Of a DNA stretch of 64,000 bases, positions 36,019 to 45,416 are shown piece by piece. The notes beneath the pieces were generated by a model. That model was not told where the DNA came from, made no database searches, and worked only from the letters and a program-made list of their open reading frames with translations. The position numbers were made by a program, and so were the translations under genes. Source of the DNA: Crocinitomicaceae bacterium (GTDB lineage: Bacteria; Bacteroidota; Bacteroidia; Flavobacteriales_D; Crocinitomicaceae); assembly GCA_023262855.1 (NCBI GenBank), contig JALQYQ010000068.1, positions 1 through 64,000 of the forward strand, in the 5' to 3' direction. Each line of letters opens with the position of its first letter. Position 1 is the first letter of the stretch.

Positions 36019-37047
36019 TTATTTTGGAAAAGAATAACGTGGATTGTATAAAAACGCTTTATCTGTAAGGGTTAATAGAAATGATAAAAGATCTTTTTTC
36101 TCAGTGTCATTGAAGTGAAAAGGTTTCAATGGTTTTGACAAATAGCTAACGGAAGGATCAATTCCATCGCTGTAGTAATTGATGACATCTTTCAATTTTT
36201 TGTAGCGACCATCGTGCATATACGGAAAGGTAAATTCAACATTGCGCAAGGTTGGAATTTTAAACAGCATAGAATCTGTTGGATTGTGAGTAATTGCATA
36301 TCGGCCAACATCTTTCAGTAAACTATCCATTTTTAATCCATTGCTGGCAAATGTCGTACTCGTGAACAAGGGTTCCTTGTGACAAACAGCACAATTGTTG
36401 CGGAAGATTTTAAGGCCATTCTTTTCTTGCTCACTGAATTGAACGCCTTTTTCCTTGCGCATCACTTTGTCGTATTTGGAATCAGAAGATACCAATGAAA
36501 CCGTAAATAATGTTAAAGCCTTCATTAAGGTTGAAGATGTAATTTTATCTGAACCAAATGCTTTTTTAAATAAGTCTGGATAAACCGAAGAAGCATTCAG
36601 TTTTTTAAGCACATTTTCCAATTTGTCATCCATTTCTGCCGGATGTTGAATCGGATTGATTCCTTGTACTTCCAAATGATTCACGCCACCATCCCAATGA
36701 AAAGTCGAATTCCATGCAAGATTGATTAAAACAGGTGAGTTTCGTGTTCCTTTTCTTCCTTCAATTCCATGACTAACATTGTGGTCGACATGCGTGAATC
36801 CAGTGTACTGTAAATGACATGAGGCACATGAAATTGTGCTGTCACGAGATAAAATTGGGTCATAGAATAATTTTCTCCCCAATTGAAATCCTTCTTCTGT
36901 CAAGGGATTATTTTGAAACGAATAAATTGGTTTTGGCCATTTTTTAGGAACGTTAAATTCAATAATTGTCGGTTCGGACTTGAATTGGAAGGAAATCAAC
37001 CCAAGCGCACAAATACAAAAAGTGAAGAAAAGAATTCTGTATTTCAT
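36019..37047 (-). CDS. MauG/MbnH-like dihaem cytochrome c peroxidase
   Basis: This 342-residue protein has a hydrophobic N-terminal segment (FTFCICALGLISF) and two c-type haem sites, C74ASCH78 and C219AVCH223, in the arrangement of bacterial dihaem peroxidases (GRKLFYDPILSRDSTISC; MHDGRYKKLKDVINYY). It should act in the periplasm, cleaving peroxide or oxidising a protein partner. Directly upstream (3 bp) is an MbnP-like gene; MbnP-MbnH pairs are known in which the dihaem enzyme oxidises a Trp of MbnP to kynurenine. The pairing here suggests such a function but is inferred from gene order and motifs. Confidence 0.9.
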   Translation of the reverse strand: MKYRILFFTFCICALGLISFQFKSEPTIIEFNVPKKWPKPIYSFQNNPLTEEGFQLGRKLFYDPILSRDSTISCASCHLQYTGFTHVDHNVSHGIEGRKGTRNSPVLINLAWNSTFHWDGGVNHLEVQGINPIQHPAEMDDKLENVLKKLNASSVYPDLFKKAFGSDKITSSTLMKALTLFTVSLVSSDSKYDKVMRKEKGVQFSEQEKNGLKIFRNNCAVCHKEPLFTSTTFASNGLKMDSLLKDVGRYAITHNPTDSMLFKIPTLRNVEFTFPYMHDGRYKKLKDVINYYSDGIDPSVSYLSKPLKPFHFNDTEKKDLLSFLLTLTDKAFLYNPRYSFPK

Positions 37048-37050
37048 CCA

Positions 37051-37722
37051 CTAAATTTTAAAACAGTTGGACAACAATTTTGACAATTCAACCGCTTTTG
37101 CACCGGGAATCATGACGTTGCTGCACGAATTAACATCAATTGCTGAAATAAAGTGTTGCAGATCAAGCTGAATTACAATGTTTTCAGCTTGTTCCGTTTC
37201 TACTGAAATTGTTTGAATGGTTGGATAGGGAGAAAGATAGCCGCCTAAATGGTATTCGAAAGGAATTTTTTTTCCAGTATTATTTGTGATGCTTCCTTCT
37301 AATTTAAAATTGATATATCCACTGTTCCAAGTCCAATACATGCCTTTAATTGGATCAAGATCACCATCTAATATTCCTGCTACGTTAGTGGAACTGTCAA
37401 CTCCGAGATTAAATTGAATACCATCAAAATCCATTGATGGAAATGAAAGGTCTAAACTTGTTGGATGCTCCAAATCAAGTAAAAAAGCACTTTTCTGTTG
37501 ACTTAACAGTTTCCCTTTTGAAAAAAAAGAGAAGTTTGACACATAAAAACGACATGTTGTAATTTCCAACTGAACTGAATCATTGAGTGCGTAAACTTTA
37601 TTTAACTCGATTGTTTCGTTTGAAATTCGCGGTTGAAACGTGATTTTTAGGGATGTAGTTTGCCCGAATCCTAAAAATAGGACCATTAAAAATGAGACAA
37701 TAAGACTACTTTTTCTAATCAT
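37051..37722 (-). CDS. MbnP-like extracytoplasmic protein
   Basis: This 223-residue protein has a signal peptide (MIRKSSLIVSFLMVLFLGFG). Its core matches the MbnP family: LEITTCRFYVSNF, FDGIQFNLGVDSSTN and DGDLDPIKGMYWTWNSGYIN with FKLEGS following. MbnP proteins bind copper and carry a Trp that the partner MbnH dihaem enzyme oxidises to kynurenine. The WTW in the motif supplies Trp, but I cannot assign the modified residue by eye. It overlaps the metal-sensor-like gene by 4 bp and is 3 bp from the dihaem gene. Confidence 0.85.
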   Translation of the reverse strand: MIRKSSLIVSFLMVLFLGFGQTTSLKITFQPRISNETIELNKVYALNDSVQLEITTCRFYVSNFSFFSKGKLLSQQKSAFLLDLEHPTSLDLSFPSMDFDGIQFNLGVDSSTNVAGILDGDLDPIKGMYWTWNSGYINFKLEGSITNNTGKKIPFEYHLGGYLSPYPTIQTISVETEQAENIVIQLDLQHFISAIDVNSCSNVMIPGAKAVELSKLLSNCFKI

Positions 37723-38189
37723 TTACGTGGAGGTGGAGGAGGACCGCCTGGACCTGGTCTACTAAATACATTGTGAATGATTTCGTCCAAAATTTTCTGT
37801 TGAGCTGGTGAACACAAGATGTTGATTGCTTTAAAATGATCGAATGTCATTTGTTCTGTTTCTCGTTGGTTTTCGACAATTTGATCAATCAGCTGTGCAA
37901 CGTCGCTACTGTCTTTTTCATTGTTGTTAAAGAAACGGTACAAACGTTCATGTAAGTCGCGTCCACGATCCACCAGCGAATCTTTGCGCTTAAAATGTTC
38001 GTCTTGTAATTCAAGAATTTTCGTACGATTTTCTCCTTCAACGCCTAAACGTTCAACCAAATCCATTCTGCCAGGGTGAGGAGGTGGCCCCATTGGACGT
38101 TGAAATGTCATCCACAAAAACACGAGTGTAGTAACATTAATGACAACCAAAGTTGCGATTACAATTTTATAAAAACGTGTTGATTTCAT
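37719..38189 (-). CDS. Periplasmic metal-sensor-like protein (Metal_resist/CnrX type)
   Basis: The product has 156 residues: one membrane segment (IVIATLVVINVTTLVFLWM, about residues 10-28), then a helical periplasmic hairpin (MDLVERLGVEGENRTKILELQ) and a Pro/Gly-rich tail (RPGPGGPPPPPRK). This layout matches the periplasmic heavy-metal sensor family (CnrX-like), which controls ECF sigma activity. Metal ligands are not obvious; there is one Cys (NILCSPAQ). It overlaps both neighbours by 4 bp, in the order sigma, anti-sigma-like, sensor. Confidence 0.8.
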   Translation of the reverse strand: MKSTRFYKIVIATLVVINVTTLVFLWMTFQRPMGPPPHPGRMDLVERLGVEGENRTKILELQDEHFKRKDSLVDRGRDLHERLYRFFNNNEKDSSDVAQLIDQIVENQRETEQMTFDHFKAINILCSPAQQKILDEIIHNVFSRPGPGGPPPPPRK

Positions 38190-38473
38190 AAGTCTTGTTC
38201 TAAGTATGAAAAATAGTCCGAGTAGATAGTGGTTTCTTGCTGTGTTTTAGATTTTTTAACTGTCCTAACTGCTACAACGTTTACAGTGATTAACAATGCA
38301 ATACTTGCGGCCGCCAACCAAACAGCGCTCAATGGAATCGTTTTATCAAAAACAGTAATTTCAGATGGAATGCTTTTTAAACTACTTTTCAGTTGTTCAG
38401 ATACGCCCAATGGTCTTAAACCTTCGGTACTTTCAAGCGTAGCATTTACCCAATTGTCTTTTTTTGTTTCCAT
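38186..38473 (-). CDS. One-TM anti-sigma-like protein
   Basis: This 95-residue protein has a cytoplasmic N-terminal half (WVNATLESTEGLRPLGVSEQ), one membrane segment (about 49-68, LSAVWLAAASIALLITVNVV) and a short periplasmic or cytoplasmic tail. The small bitopic layout next to an ECF sigma factor and a CnrX-like sensor suggests an anti-sigma protein (CnrY-like position), but no sequence signature proves it. It is 36 bp from the sigma gene and overlaps the sensor gene. Confidence 0.65.
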   Translation of the reverse strand: METKKDNWVNATLESTEGLRPLGVSEQLKSSLKSIPSEITVFDKTIPLSAVWLAAASIALLITVNVVAVRTVKKSKTQQETTIYSDYFSYLEQDL

Positions 38474-38509
38474 ATTTCCTAAGATGCGTTCTTTATTTTT
38501 TTCTTGCGC

Positions 38510-39085
38510 TTAACGTTCATTTTCGTCGTAATAGCGTGCTAATTTTTGTTTTAAATTTTGACGAGCCCTGAAAATTAGGGACTCTACAGACGAAAGAGAT
38601 GTTTCTAATATCACAGCAATTTCTTCGTAGGGAATGCCCTCAAGCTTGTGCATACTAAAAGCTAACTTTTGATTTTCTGGTAATTGTTCAATTGCTGCGA
38701 ATAAAATACTTGCTCGCTCTTTGTTTTCTAATACGATGCCAGGATGTTCAAAATGTGGTTTCAATAAATTCTCAGCATTGTCATTCTGCTCAATCGAAAT
38801 GGTAAATCCAAAGCGTTTTTTGCGTGATTTTTTTCGAAAATGTTCCTTGCATTTATTCACGGCAATGCGATAAATCCAAGTGGATAATTTTGAATCGCCT
38901 TTGAATTGGTGAATCGAAGTAAAAACAGTGGTGAAAATTTCCTGTGTTACATCTTCTGCATCTTCTTGGTTTTGCAAAAGATTAAACGAAAGATTGTACA
39001 CTTTTGAAGAAAACGTGTCAATGAGTTGATTGAAAGCCAATTGACTTCCTTGCTTCAACGCATTAATTTCTTCTTGACTTTCCAA
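38510..39085 (-). CDS. ECF-type RNA polymerase sigma factor
   Basis: A 191-residue group IV sigma factor with region 2 (LLQNQEDAEDVTQEIFTTVF, then STWIYRIAVNKCKEHF) and region 4 helix-turn-helix (LEGIPYEEIAVILETSLSSV, ESLIFRARQNLK). It should turn on envelope or metal stress genes, including its own operon. The start is TTG at 39085; no in-frame ATG precedes region 2. A CGAAC-TTT-GTTCG inverted repeat (39090-39102) lies just before the start. The operon continues through to the YHYH gene with tight spacings. Confidence 0.85.
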   Translation of the reverse strand: MESQEEINALKQGSQLAFNQLIDTFSSKVYNLSFNLLQNQEDAEDVTQEIFTTVFTSIHQFKGDSKLSTWIYRIAVNKCKEHFRKKSRKKRFGFTISIEQNDNAENLLKPHFEHPGIVLENKERASILFAAIEQLPENQKLAFSMHKLEGIPYEEIAVILETSLSSVESLIFRARQNLKQKLARYYDENER

Positions 39086-39147
39086 ATTTCGAACTTTGTT
39101 CGTTAGATGACATGAAGATAATAAACTTGCGCTAGGATGTGAAATTC

Positions 39148-40797
39148 TTATTTCTTACGGCGTTTCTTTTTGCCCTTCTGCTGAACGCTTTTGAAATAGT
39201 ATTGATTATTAGACAATCCAATTTCAGCTGGAAGTTCAGTCCATTCAGTCGTGATATTAAATTGTCCTTTGTCTGTTACAAGTGGCATTTCGAAGTTTGG
39301 AATGCATTTTTCCCAACGATACAAAACACGGTTTCCTTTTTCTTTTATCGAAAGAGTTGGTGGATTCGTTTGACGTAAGTACTGATCAAAAATCAAGGAT
39401 AAATCCAGGTTTAATTTTTGACTCATGAAATTCTCAATTTGTTGCGTCGTTACAATTTGGTGATAAAATGTTTGATTCATTTCACGCAACATTTCGCGAA
39501 AGAGTGTATCATTATTTACGATTGTGCGAATAGTATGAATGAGATTGGCTCCTTTGTAATACATATCGCCACTTCCTTCTTCATTCTCACCATAAGGACC
39601 AATGATTGGTTTGTCGTTTACAATACTTCTGCGTTCACCACGACAATAGGTAGCACCGGCTTTTGCACCTTTGTAATATTCAACGAATAAAGTTTCACTG
39701 TAGGTTGTAAATCCTTCGTGAACCCACATGTCAGCGATATCTGCAGTTGTAATATTATTCCCAAACCATTCATGTCCCGTTTCATGGACAATGATGTAAT
39801 CCCACCACAATCCTTGACCTGAACCACTTAAATCACTTCCTAAATAACCTTTTTTGTATTTATTTCCATAAGCCACAGCACTCTGGTGTTCCATTCCTAA
39901 ATAAGGCGATTCAACCAATTTATAACCATCTTCATAAAAAGGATAAGGTCCAAACCAATATTCAAAAGCTTTAAGCGTCAAATGAACATCTTTGAATTGC
40001 TCACGTGCTTTTTCTTCATTGGAACGCAACACCCAATATTCAACATCTAATTCGCCTTTTTCTCCTTGAAAGGGATCTTTCCAAGAAACATAATCGCCGA
40101 TGTAAGGAATGATGCAATAATTATTAATTGGATTGACAACTTTCCACGAATAGGTTGTGGTATTTCCTTCGTTTTTCTCGGTTGAAGTTAAACGTCCATT
40201 GCTGACGCATACTAAATCAGAAGGACAGGTAAAATGTGTTTCAACTCCTTGTTCGGGTTCGTCTGATTGTGTGTCTTTACATGGAAACCAAACACTAGCA
40301 CCCAATCCTTGACAGGCAATACTGACCCAATCTTTTTTGTTTTCGTCTTTTTTCCAAATGATTCCGCCATCCCAAGGTGCATTTTTGGCAACACGGGGAG
40401 AACCGTGGAAATAGGCAATGACGCGGTACTGTGAAGTTTCTTTGAAAATACAATCATTCAAGGGAATCAAGTACGTGTTTTGTTTTCGGAATTCGCTTGG
40501 AATAAGTTGCTTAACAACCATTTCTTTTTCAATCACCACAAGACTATCCAAGAGCATTGGTTCTTGTAAGTCGATTTGAAAAACAGGATTTACAACTTCT
40601 TTTGTTGTGCGAAAAGTGATGATATTCTTACCGCTAATCTGTTTGTTGGTAATATCAAAATTGACAGATAAATCGTAATGTTCGAGGTTCCACCAGTCGC
40701 GACCTTCACCATTTCCACCACGTAATTCTTCACCAGAAAGTTGGCCGAAACATTGAACAATAAAGAAGCTAAAAAAGAAAAGTTGAAGTAATTTCAT
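39148..40797 (-). CDS. M1-family zinc metallopeptidase
   Basis: This 549-residue exported aminopeptidase-like protein has a signal peptide (MKLLQLFFFSFFIVQCFGQ). The zinc site is H338ETGH342 with Glu339 as catalytic base and E361 (DMWVHEGF) as third ligand. The N-terminal beta domain (LSVNFDITNKQISGKNIITF) and a helical C-terminal part are present; the C terminus is shorter than in four-domain M1 enzymes. It hydrolyses peptides in the periplasm or outside. It ends 62 bp before the ECF sigma gene. Confidence 0.92.
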   Translation of the reverse strand: MKLLQLFFFSFFIVQCFGQLSGEELRGGNGEGRDWWNLEHYDLSVNFDITNKQISGKNIITFRTTKEVVNPVFQIDLQEPMLLDSLVVIEKEMVVKQLIPSEFRKQNTYLIPLNDCIFKETSQYRVIAYFHGSPRVAKNAPWDGGIIWKKDENKKDWVSIACQGLGASVWFPCKDTQSDEPEQGVETHFTCPSDLVCVSNGRLTSTEKNEGNTTTYSWKVVNPINNYCIIPYIGDYVSWKDPFQGEKGELDVEYWVLRSNEEKAREQFKDVHLTLKAFEYWFGPYPFYEDGYKLVESPYLGMEHQSAVAYGNKYKKGYLGSDLSGSGQGLWWDYIIVHETGHEWFGNNITTADIADMWVHEGFTTYSETLFVEYYKGAKAGATYCRGERRSIVNDKPIIGPYGENEEGSGDMYYKGANLIHTIRTIVNNDTLFREMLREMNQTFYHQIVTTQQIENFMSQKLNLDLSLIFDQYLRQTNPPTLSIKEKGNRVLYRWEKCIPNFEMPLVTDKGQFNITTEWTELPAEIGLSNNQYYFKSVQQKGKKKRRKK

Positions 40798-40805
40798 TCA
40801 CGCGA

Positions 40806-41774
40806 TTAGTTTTCACGCTGCATCAAGAAATCGGCTAAAGCAATTAAACTTTGTTTGTTTTTATCAGCAACATTGATTTGTTTCAAGGAGTTCATAGCGA
40901 AGTCGTAATGTTTCTGCATTTCAATTTCACATGCAATCCGAGCACCAATATCGGAAAATAAATCTCTTGTTTGAGCAACTTTGAGAATTAAATCTTGTTC
41001 AGTTTCCAATCGATTTAATTGTTCCACTTGAACAGCATTTGCTAATTCTCGTGCTTTAAGATTTAATAGGGTTTTTTTATTGGCAATGACATCTCCACCA
41101 ACTTGTTTTCCAAATTTTTCTGGATCGGCATATAAATCAAGGATATCGTCCTGAATCTGGAAAGCAATTCCAAGGTGTTGACCAAAATCGTACAAATGTT
41201 GACGGTCGTCCAAAGAGGCCTCTGCAACGATAGCTCCAAGTTCAAGGGCGCATCCGAGCAAAACAGAAGTTTTCAAGCGAATCATTTCAATGTATTCATC
41301 GATTGTAACATTTGAACGCGATTCAAAATCCATGTCCATTTGCTGACCTTCACACACTTCTTGGGCAGTGCGATTGAATACATTCAATAAATCAGCAAGG
41401 TGTTTTGGGTCTTGTTTTGCTAACAACTGAAATGCTTTAACAAACAAAACATCTCCAGAAAGGATTGCAATATTTTGATTCCATTTTGTATGAACCGTTT
41501 CTTTCGCTCTTCTCAAAGGCGCTTCATCCATGATATCGTCATGAATCAAGGTGAAATTGTGAAATACTTCAACGGAAAGGGCTGCATGAATTACCGCTTC
41601 TTTTTTCAGTCCGAACAATTCTGCACCTAAAAAAGTTAGAATTGGTCGCATACGTTTTCCTCCCAATTGCATGAAATAACGTAAAGGATCATACAAATTG
41701 GATGGTGTTTTAGGGAAATCTAGTCGTGTGATTTCATCTTCAAGAAGGGTGGTATAAACAGCTAATTCTTGCAT
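40806..41774 (-). CDS. Polyprenyl diphosphate synthase
   Basis: Trans-prenyl transferase that lengthens allylic diphosphates with isopentenyl diphosphate. Both Asp-rich motifs are present: FTLIHDDIMDEAPLRR and GIAFQIQDDILDLYAD. GGKRMRPIL is the third signature. The 322-residue length suits short- to mid-chain products; chain length cannot be told safely. It begins with the last base of the rfbA stop (TAATG) and ends 8 bp before the M1 gene. Confidence 0.93.
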   Translation of the reverse strand: MQELAVYTTLLEDEITRLDFPKTPSNLYDPLRYFMQLGGKRMRPILTFLGAELFGLKKEAVIHAALSVEVFHNFTLIHDDIMDEAPLRRAKETVHTKWNQNIAILSGDVLFVKAFQLLAKQDPKHLADLLNVFNRTAQEVCEGQQMDMDFESRSNVTIDEYIEMIRLKTSVLLGCALELGAIVAEASLDDRQHLYDFGQHLGIAFQIQDDILDLYADPEKFGKQVGGDVIANKKTLLNLKARELANAVQVEQLNRLETEQDLILKVAQTRDLFSDIGARIACEIEMQKHYDFAMNSLKQINVADKNKQSLIALADFLMQREN

Positions 41775-42637
41775 TAGTTTTTGATCAAATTCATTAAATA
41801 CGTTCCGTATCCACTTTTAACAAGTGGTTCGGCAATTTGTTTCAATTGATCATTAGAAATAAATCCATTTCGATATGCCACCTCTTCAATACAACCAATT
41901 TTCAATCCTTGACGCTCTTCAATTACCTGAACAAATTGTCCCGCTTGCATCAAAGAAGTAAATGTTCCTGTATCCAACCAGGCTGTTCCACGGTCTAAAA
42001 CCGCAACTTTTAATTTTCCTCTGCGAAGATATTCAGCGTTCACGTCTGTGATTTCATATTCACCGCGTGCTGAAGGCTGTAAGTTTTTTGCTATTTCCAC
42101 GACTGAATTATCGTAAAAATAAAGTCCTGGTACGGCATAATTTGACTTCGGTTGTTTTGGTTTTTCTTCAATAGACACTACATTCATTTCAGCATCAAAT
42201 TCAACAACACCATAACGTTCAGGATCACTTACGTGATAGGCATAAACAACACCACCGTCAGGATTATTATTTTCTTTGAGCAAGTTATCCATTCCAACTC
42301 CATAGAAAATGTTATCTCCTAAAACTAGCGCAACTTTATCGTTTCCAATGAATTCTTCACCAATTACGAATGCTTGAGCAAGACCGTTTGGAATTTCTTG
42401 AACGGCGTATGAAAACGAACAACCCAATGATTTTCCATCGCCTAATAATTTCTCAAAATGCGGTAAATCGTGAGGAGTTGAAATAATCAGAATTTCTTTG
42501 ATTCCAGCGCTCATTAAAATTGATAGCGGATAATAAATCATCGGCTTATCATAAATCGGCATTAACTGTTTGGATACAGCCAATGTTAGAGGATGTAATC
42601 GAGTACCAGATCCTCCTGCTAAAATAATTCCTTTCAT
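41774..42637 (-). CDS. rfbA: Glucose-1-phosphate thymidylyltransferase
   Basis: RfbA makes dTDP-glucose for dTDP-rhamnose and other surface sugars. From the ATG at 42637 the 287-residue protein has the nucleotide site [18 protein letters not shown], with [30 protein letters not shown] and GTAWLDTGT. The frame is open to 42691, but those 18 codons overlap the MMPL gene and lack similarity. The rest of the rfb pathway is not in the window. Confidence 0.94.
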   Translation of the reverse strand: MKGIILAGGSGTRLHPLTLAVSKQLMPIYDKPMIYYPLSILMSAGIKEILIISTPHDLPHFEKLLGDGKSLGCSFSYAVQEIPNGLAQAFVIGEEFIGNDKVALVLGDNIFYGVGMDNLLKENNNPDGGVVYAYHVSDPERYGVVEFDAEMNVVSIEEKPKQPKSNYAVPGLYFYDNSVVEIAKNLQPSARGEYEITDVNAEYLRRGKLKVAVLDRGTAWLDTGTFTSLMQAGQFVQVIEERQGLKIGCIEEVAYRNGFISNDQLKQIAEPLVKSGYGTYLMNLIKN

Positions 42638-42665
42638 AGTGGTAGTGTATGAATCAAAATGAATA

Positions 42666-45350
42666 TTATTCCTTTTCTGGAGATTCTTCATTTGGGGTAG
42701 GATCTACATTTTCATCAGAAACACTAGTGCCATCTTCTGAAATTAATTGTAAATCTGACCAATCCAATTCAGATTCCTCAGCGTACGCATCGAAATAGGG
42801 TTCCTCGAATGATTTGGTTGTTAATCTTCTTTCCAATGACAATAATAAACATGGAAGTAAAATTAAATTGGTAAACAGTGCCACGAAATAAGTAATTGCC
42901 GATAAATAGCCAAGAGCTTGCGTTCCTCCAAAATCAGAGAAAATAAATACAATGAAACCAAAGAACAAAATAACCGATGTGTAGATAATACTCAACCCAG
43001 TTTCACGAATTGACATCGCAACACAATCTTTTAAATCCCATTTTTTCTGTTTCAATTCTTGACGGTATTTGGCCAAGAAGTGGATGGTGTTATCGACGGT
43101 AATTCCTAATGCAATTGAGAAAATCAACAAGGTTGAAGGCTTTAAGGGAATGTTGAACCAACCCATGATTCCCGCTGTAACAATCATCGGAATGATATTC
43201 GGGATCATTGACACAACTACCATTCTAAATGAAGAGAACAAGAAACTCATCAAAATGGCAATTGAAATAATGGCAAATACGATACTAGACAATAAATTGT
43301 TTACTAAATATTGCGTTCCTTCAGAGGCAACAACGGATGTACCGGTTAATGTCACATCATAATACTCATTATCTATTGCTTCACGCAGCGTTTTTACAAA
43401 CGTTGGTTTTGAATAATAAGTTTTAAGTAATTCAGTGTCAGTATCAAACTTATATTGGAGGTCTGAATTGCCTTTTGAAATCAACGCCGTTACTCCGTTG
43501 TAGATGTTCGAGTAATTTTCAAACAAGGAATCAATGTATACTTTTTTCCCAGCTTCAACCTTCTTAAATAAACGCTCAATATCCTTTCTGTCAGGATTCA
43601 TGATGCTATCAATGTTTGCTTTAACTTTTGCAACTTGATCTGAAACCTGATAAGAACCAATATCTTTCATTTGTGTTCGAACACGTAAAATGAAATGAGT
43701 TGTATCCACCAATTCTTTAATCGAAAAGGCTGAATTATTGTTGGTCATACTGAAGTTATCCAAGTAACGTGCAAGTCGACCTTTATCTCGATTTGATATA
43801 ATGGTGTAACGTTCAGGATTATTGTCGTAGTAGGCCATGTTCACGACTTTTACAAAATCTACAATAGATATTGATTTTGCGAACAAGGAATCGTTGGCCA
43901 TCATGTTTTGAACTTCTTCAACTTTGCTAAGTGTGTTTTTTCCAAACAATCTTCCTTTTTCCTTGTAGTCAATCATTACTTCAAAAGGAACTGCTCCACC
44001 GAAGTTTTTTTCCATAAAATGAATGTCTTTCAAGATTGGATCATTAGCAGGTAAATCTCCCGTAATGTTTCCAGTAACTTTCATTTTGAACATTCCTAGT
44101 GCAGCAACTGTTGTCAGAGCGATGGTGAAAAAGTATACCAATCCGCGTCTGTGAGCAGTTATAAAGACTAATTTTTCTAAGAAACCTGTCGCTAATTTAC
44201 GGTCTAAGTGTTTTAGGTGTCGCTCTGGTGGATTCTTTAAGAAGGAAGCAAAAATCGGCACAAGTGCTAATGAAACAACATAACACAACATGATGTTAAT
44301 CGAAGAAATCACACCAAATTCAAAGAATTTTTCAGAATTTGTGAAAAGGAAAGTAATGAAACCAAGCGCAGTTGTAACGTTAGTCAAGAACATAGCGATT
44401 CCAGTTTTACTTACTACACGGTGCAAGGCTTTCATTTTATTACCGTGATGCCTGTATTCTTGATGGTACTTATTATAGAGGTAAATACAATTCGGAATTC
44501 CGATTACAATCATGAGTGGCGGAATCAAAGCCATCATAATCGAAACGGTATATCCCATTGTACCGATTGTTCCAAGCGCCCATATTACAGAGACACCAAC
44601 AACGGTCATACATATTAAAACAGCTCTGAACGAACGGAAGAAGAAATACATTAATAAAGAACTCACAAGCATTGAAAGTCCAATAAAGACATACATTTCT
44701 TTTTGAATACGTTTTGCTAAAACTACTCGCAAATATGGGAGTCCGGCCCAACGCATTGTGCCAAATTGTTTCGAATAGGTTCCAGCTAGGTTTTGAATGT
44801 CAAAAACGACTTTCGATTTTTTATTATCCGATAAGTATTTTTCATCCAAACCAATCATCATCAACGAAACATGGGTGGAATCGTTGTATAACATATTATT
44901 GTACAGTGGATTGTTTTTAATTTCTCTTCGAATAGAATCAATTGATTTTTCGTTGTAATTGATATCCGAGAAAATGCGTTGAATATCAAATTTTTTGCCT
45001 GCCTTGTTGTTGTGTAAAGTGAATAGTGTTGCCTCAGAAATAATTGATTCTACACCGTCAAATTGAAGAATAGAATCTCCTAATTCCTTCCATTTCAGAA
45101 AGTTTTCTTTGGTGTATAAAGAGTCTGTTTGAATAGCAAGAACCAACGTTCCTCCGTCTTCGCCAAAGCGTTCTTTGAATAACTTATAGTTGCGTGTCGT
45201 TGGTGAATCTTTCGGTAAAATAATCCCATACTTGTTCTCCATTCGCAGACTTGTAACAGCATAATAGCCATAATACACAGTCAGAAGCGTAATCACTCCT
45301 AAAATGAAAAAACGGTTTTTAAGGATAAAATTGGCGACTCTATTCCACAT
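42666..45350 (-). CDS. RND/MMPL-family transporter
   Basis: This 894-residue inner-membrane transporter has two halves of six membrane segments, each with a large periplasmic loop. The first TM is [18 protein letters not shown], then [20 protein letters not shown]; in the second half [20 protein letters not shown] is the Asp-containing SSD/MMPL motif. Family members export lipids, hopanoids or drugs; the substrate is unknown here. The cytoplasmic C-terminal tail is acidic ([16 protein letters not shown]). A perfect promoter lies upstream; rfbA follows after 28 bp. Confidence 0.92.
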   Translation of the reverse strand: MWNRVANFILKNRFFILGVITLLTVYYGYYAVTSLRMENKYGIILPKDSPTTRNYKLFKERFGEDGGTLVLAIQTDSLYTKENFLKWKELGDSILQFDGVESIISEATLFTLHNNKAGKKFDIQRIFSDINYNEKSIDSIRREIKNNPLYNNMLYNDSTHVSLMMIGLDEKYLSDNKKSKVVFDIQNLAGTYSKQFGTMRWAGLPYLRVVLAKRIQKEMYVFIGLSMLVSSLLMYFFFRSFRAVLICMTVVGVSVIWALGTIGTMGYTVSIMMALIPPLMIVIGIPNCIYLYNKYHQEYRHHGNKMKALHRVVSKTGIAMFLTNVTTALGFITFLFTNSEKFFEFGVISSINIMLCYVVSLALVPIFASFLKNPPERHLKHLDRKLATGFLEKLVFITAHRRGLVYFFTIALTTVAALGMFKMKVTGNITGDLPANDPILKDIHFMEKNFGGAVPFEVMIDYKEKGRLFGKNTLSKVEEVQNMMANDSLFAKSISIVDFVKVVNMAYYDNNPERYTIISNRDKGRLARYLDNFSMTNNNSAFSIKELVDTTHFILRVRTQMKDIGSYQVSDQVAKVKANIDSIMNPDRKDIERLFKKVEAGKKVYIDSLFENYSNIYNGVTALISKGNSDLQYKFDTDTELLKTYYSKPTFVKTLREAIDNEYYDVTLTGTSVVASEGTQYLVNNLLSSIVFAIISIAILMSFLFSSFRMVVVSMIPNIIPMIVTAGIMGWFNIPLKPSTLLIFSIALGITVDNTIHFLAKYRQELKQKKWDLKDCVAMSIRETGLSIIYTSVILFFGFIVFIFSDFGGTQALGYLSAITYFVALFTNLILLPCLLLSLERRLTTKSFEEPYFDAYAEESELDWSDLQLISEDGTSVSDENVDPTPNEESPEKE

Positions 45351-45381
45351 TATTTTTCTGAATTTATTCCAAACAAGGCAA

Positions 45382-45411
45382 CAAAAGTAATGAAATTAAA
45401 AGAGATGGCAA
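45382..45411 (-). promoter_or_regulatory. Consensus Bacteroidota promoter for the MMPL gene
   Basis: On the minus strand TTG (45411-45409) is followed after exactly 19 nt by TACTTTTG (45389-45382), 31 bp before the ATG at 45350. It probably drives the MMPL-rfbA-prenyl synthase-M1 unit. Confidence 0.85.
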
Positions 45412-45416
45412 ATTTT

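Noticed and set aside
39090-39102. CGAAC-TTT-GTTCG inverted repeat as an ECF operator
   Set aside because: It is next to the start of the first ECF gene but there is no second copy to support it, so it is mentioned only with the gene.
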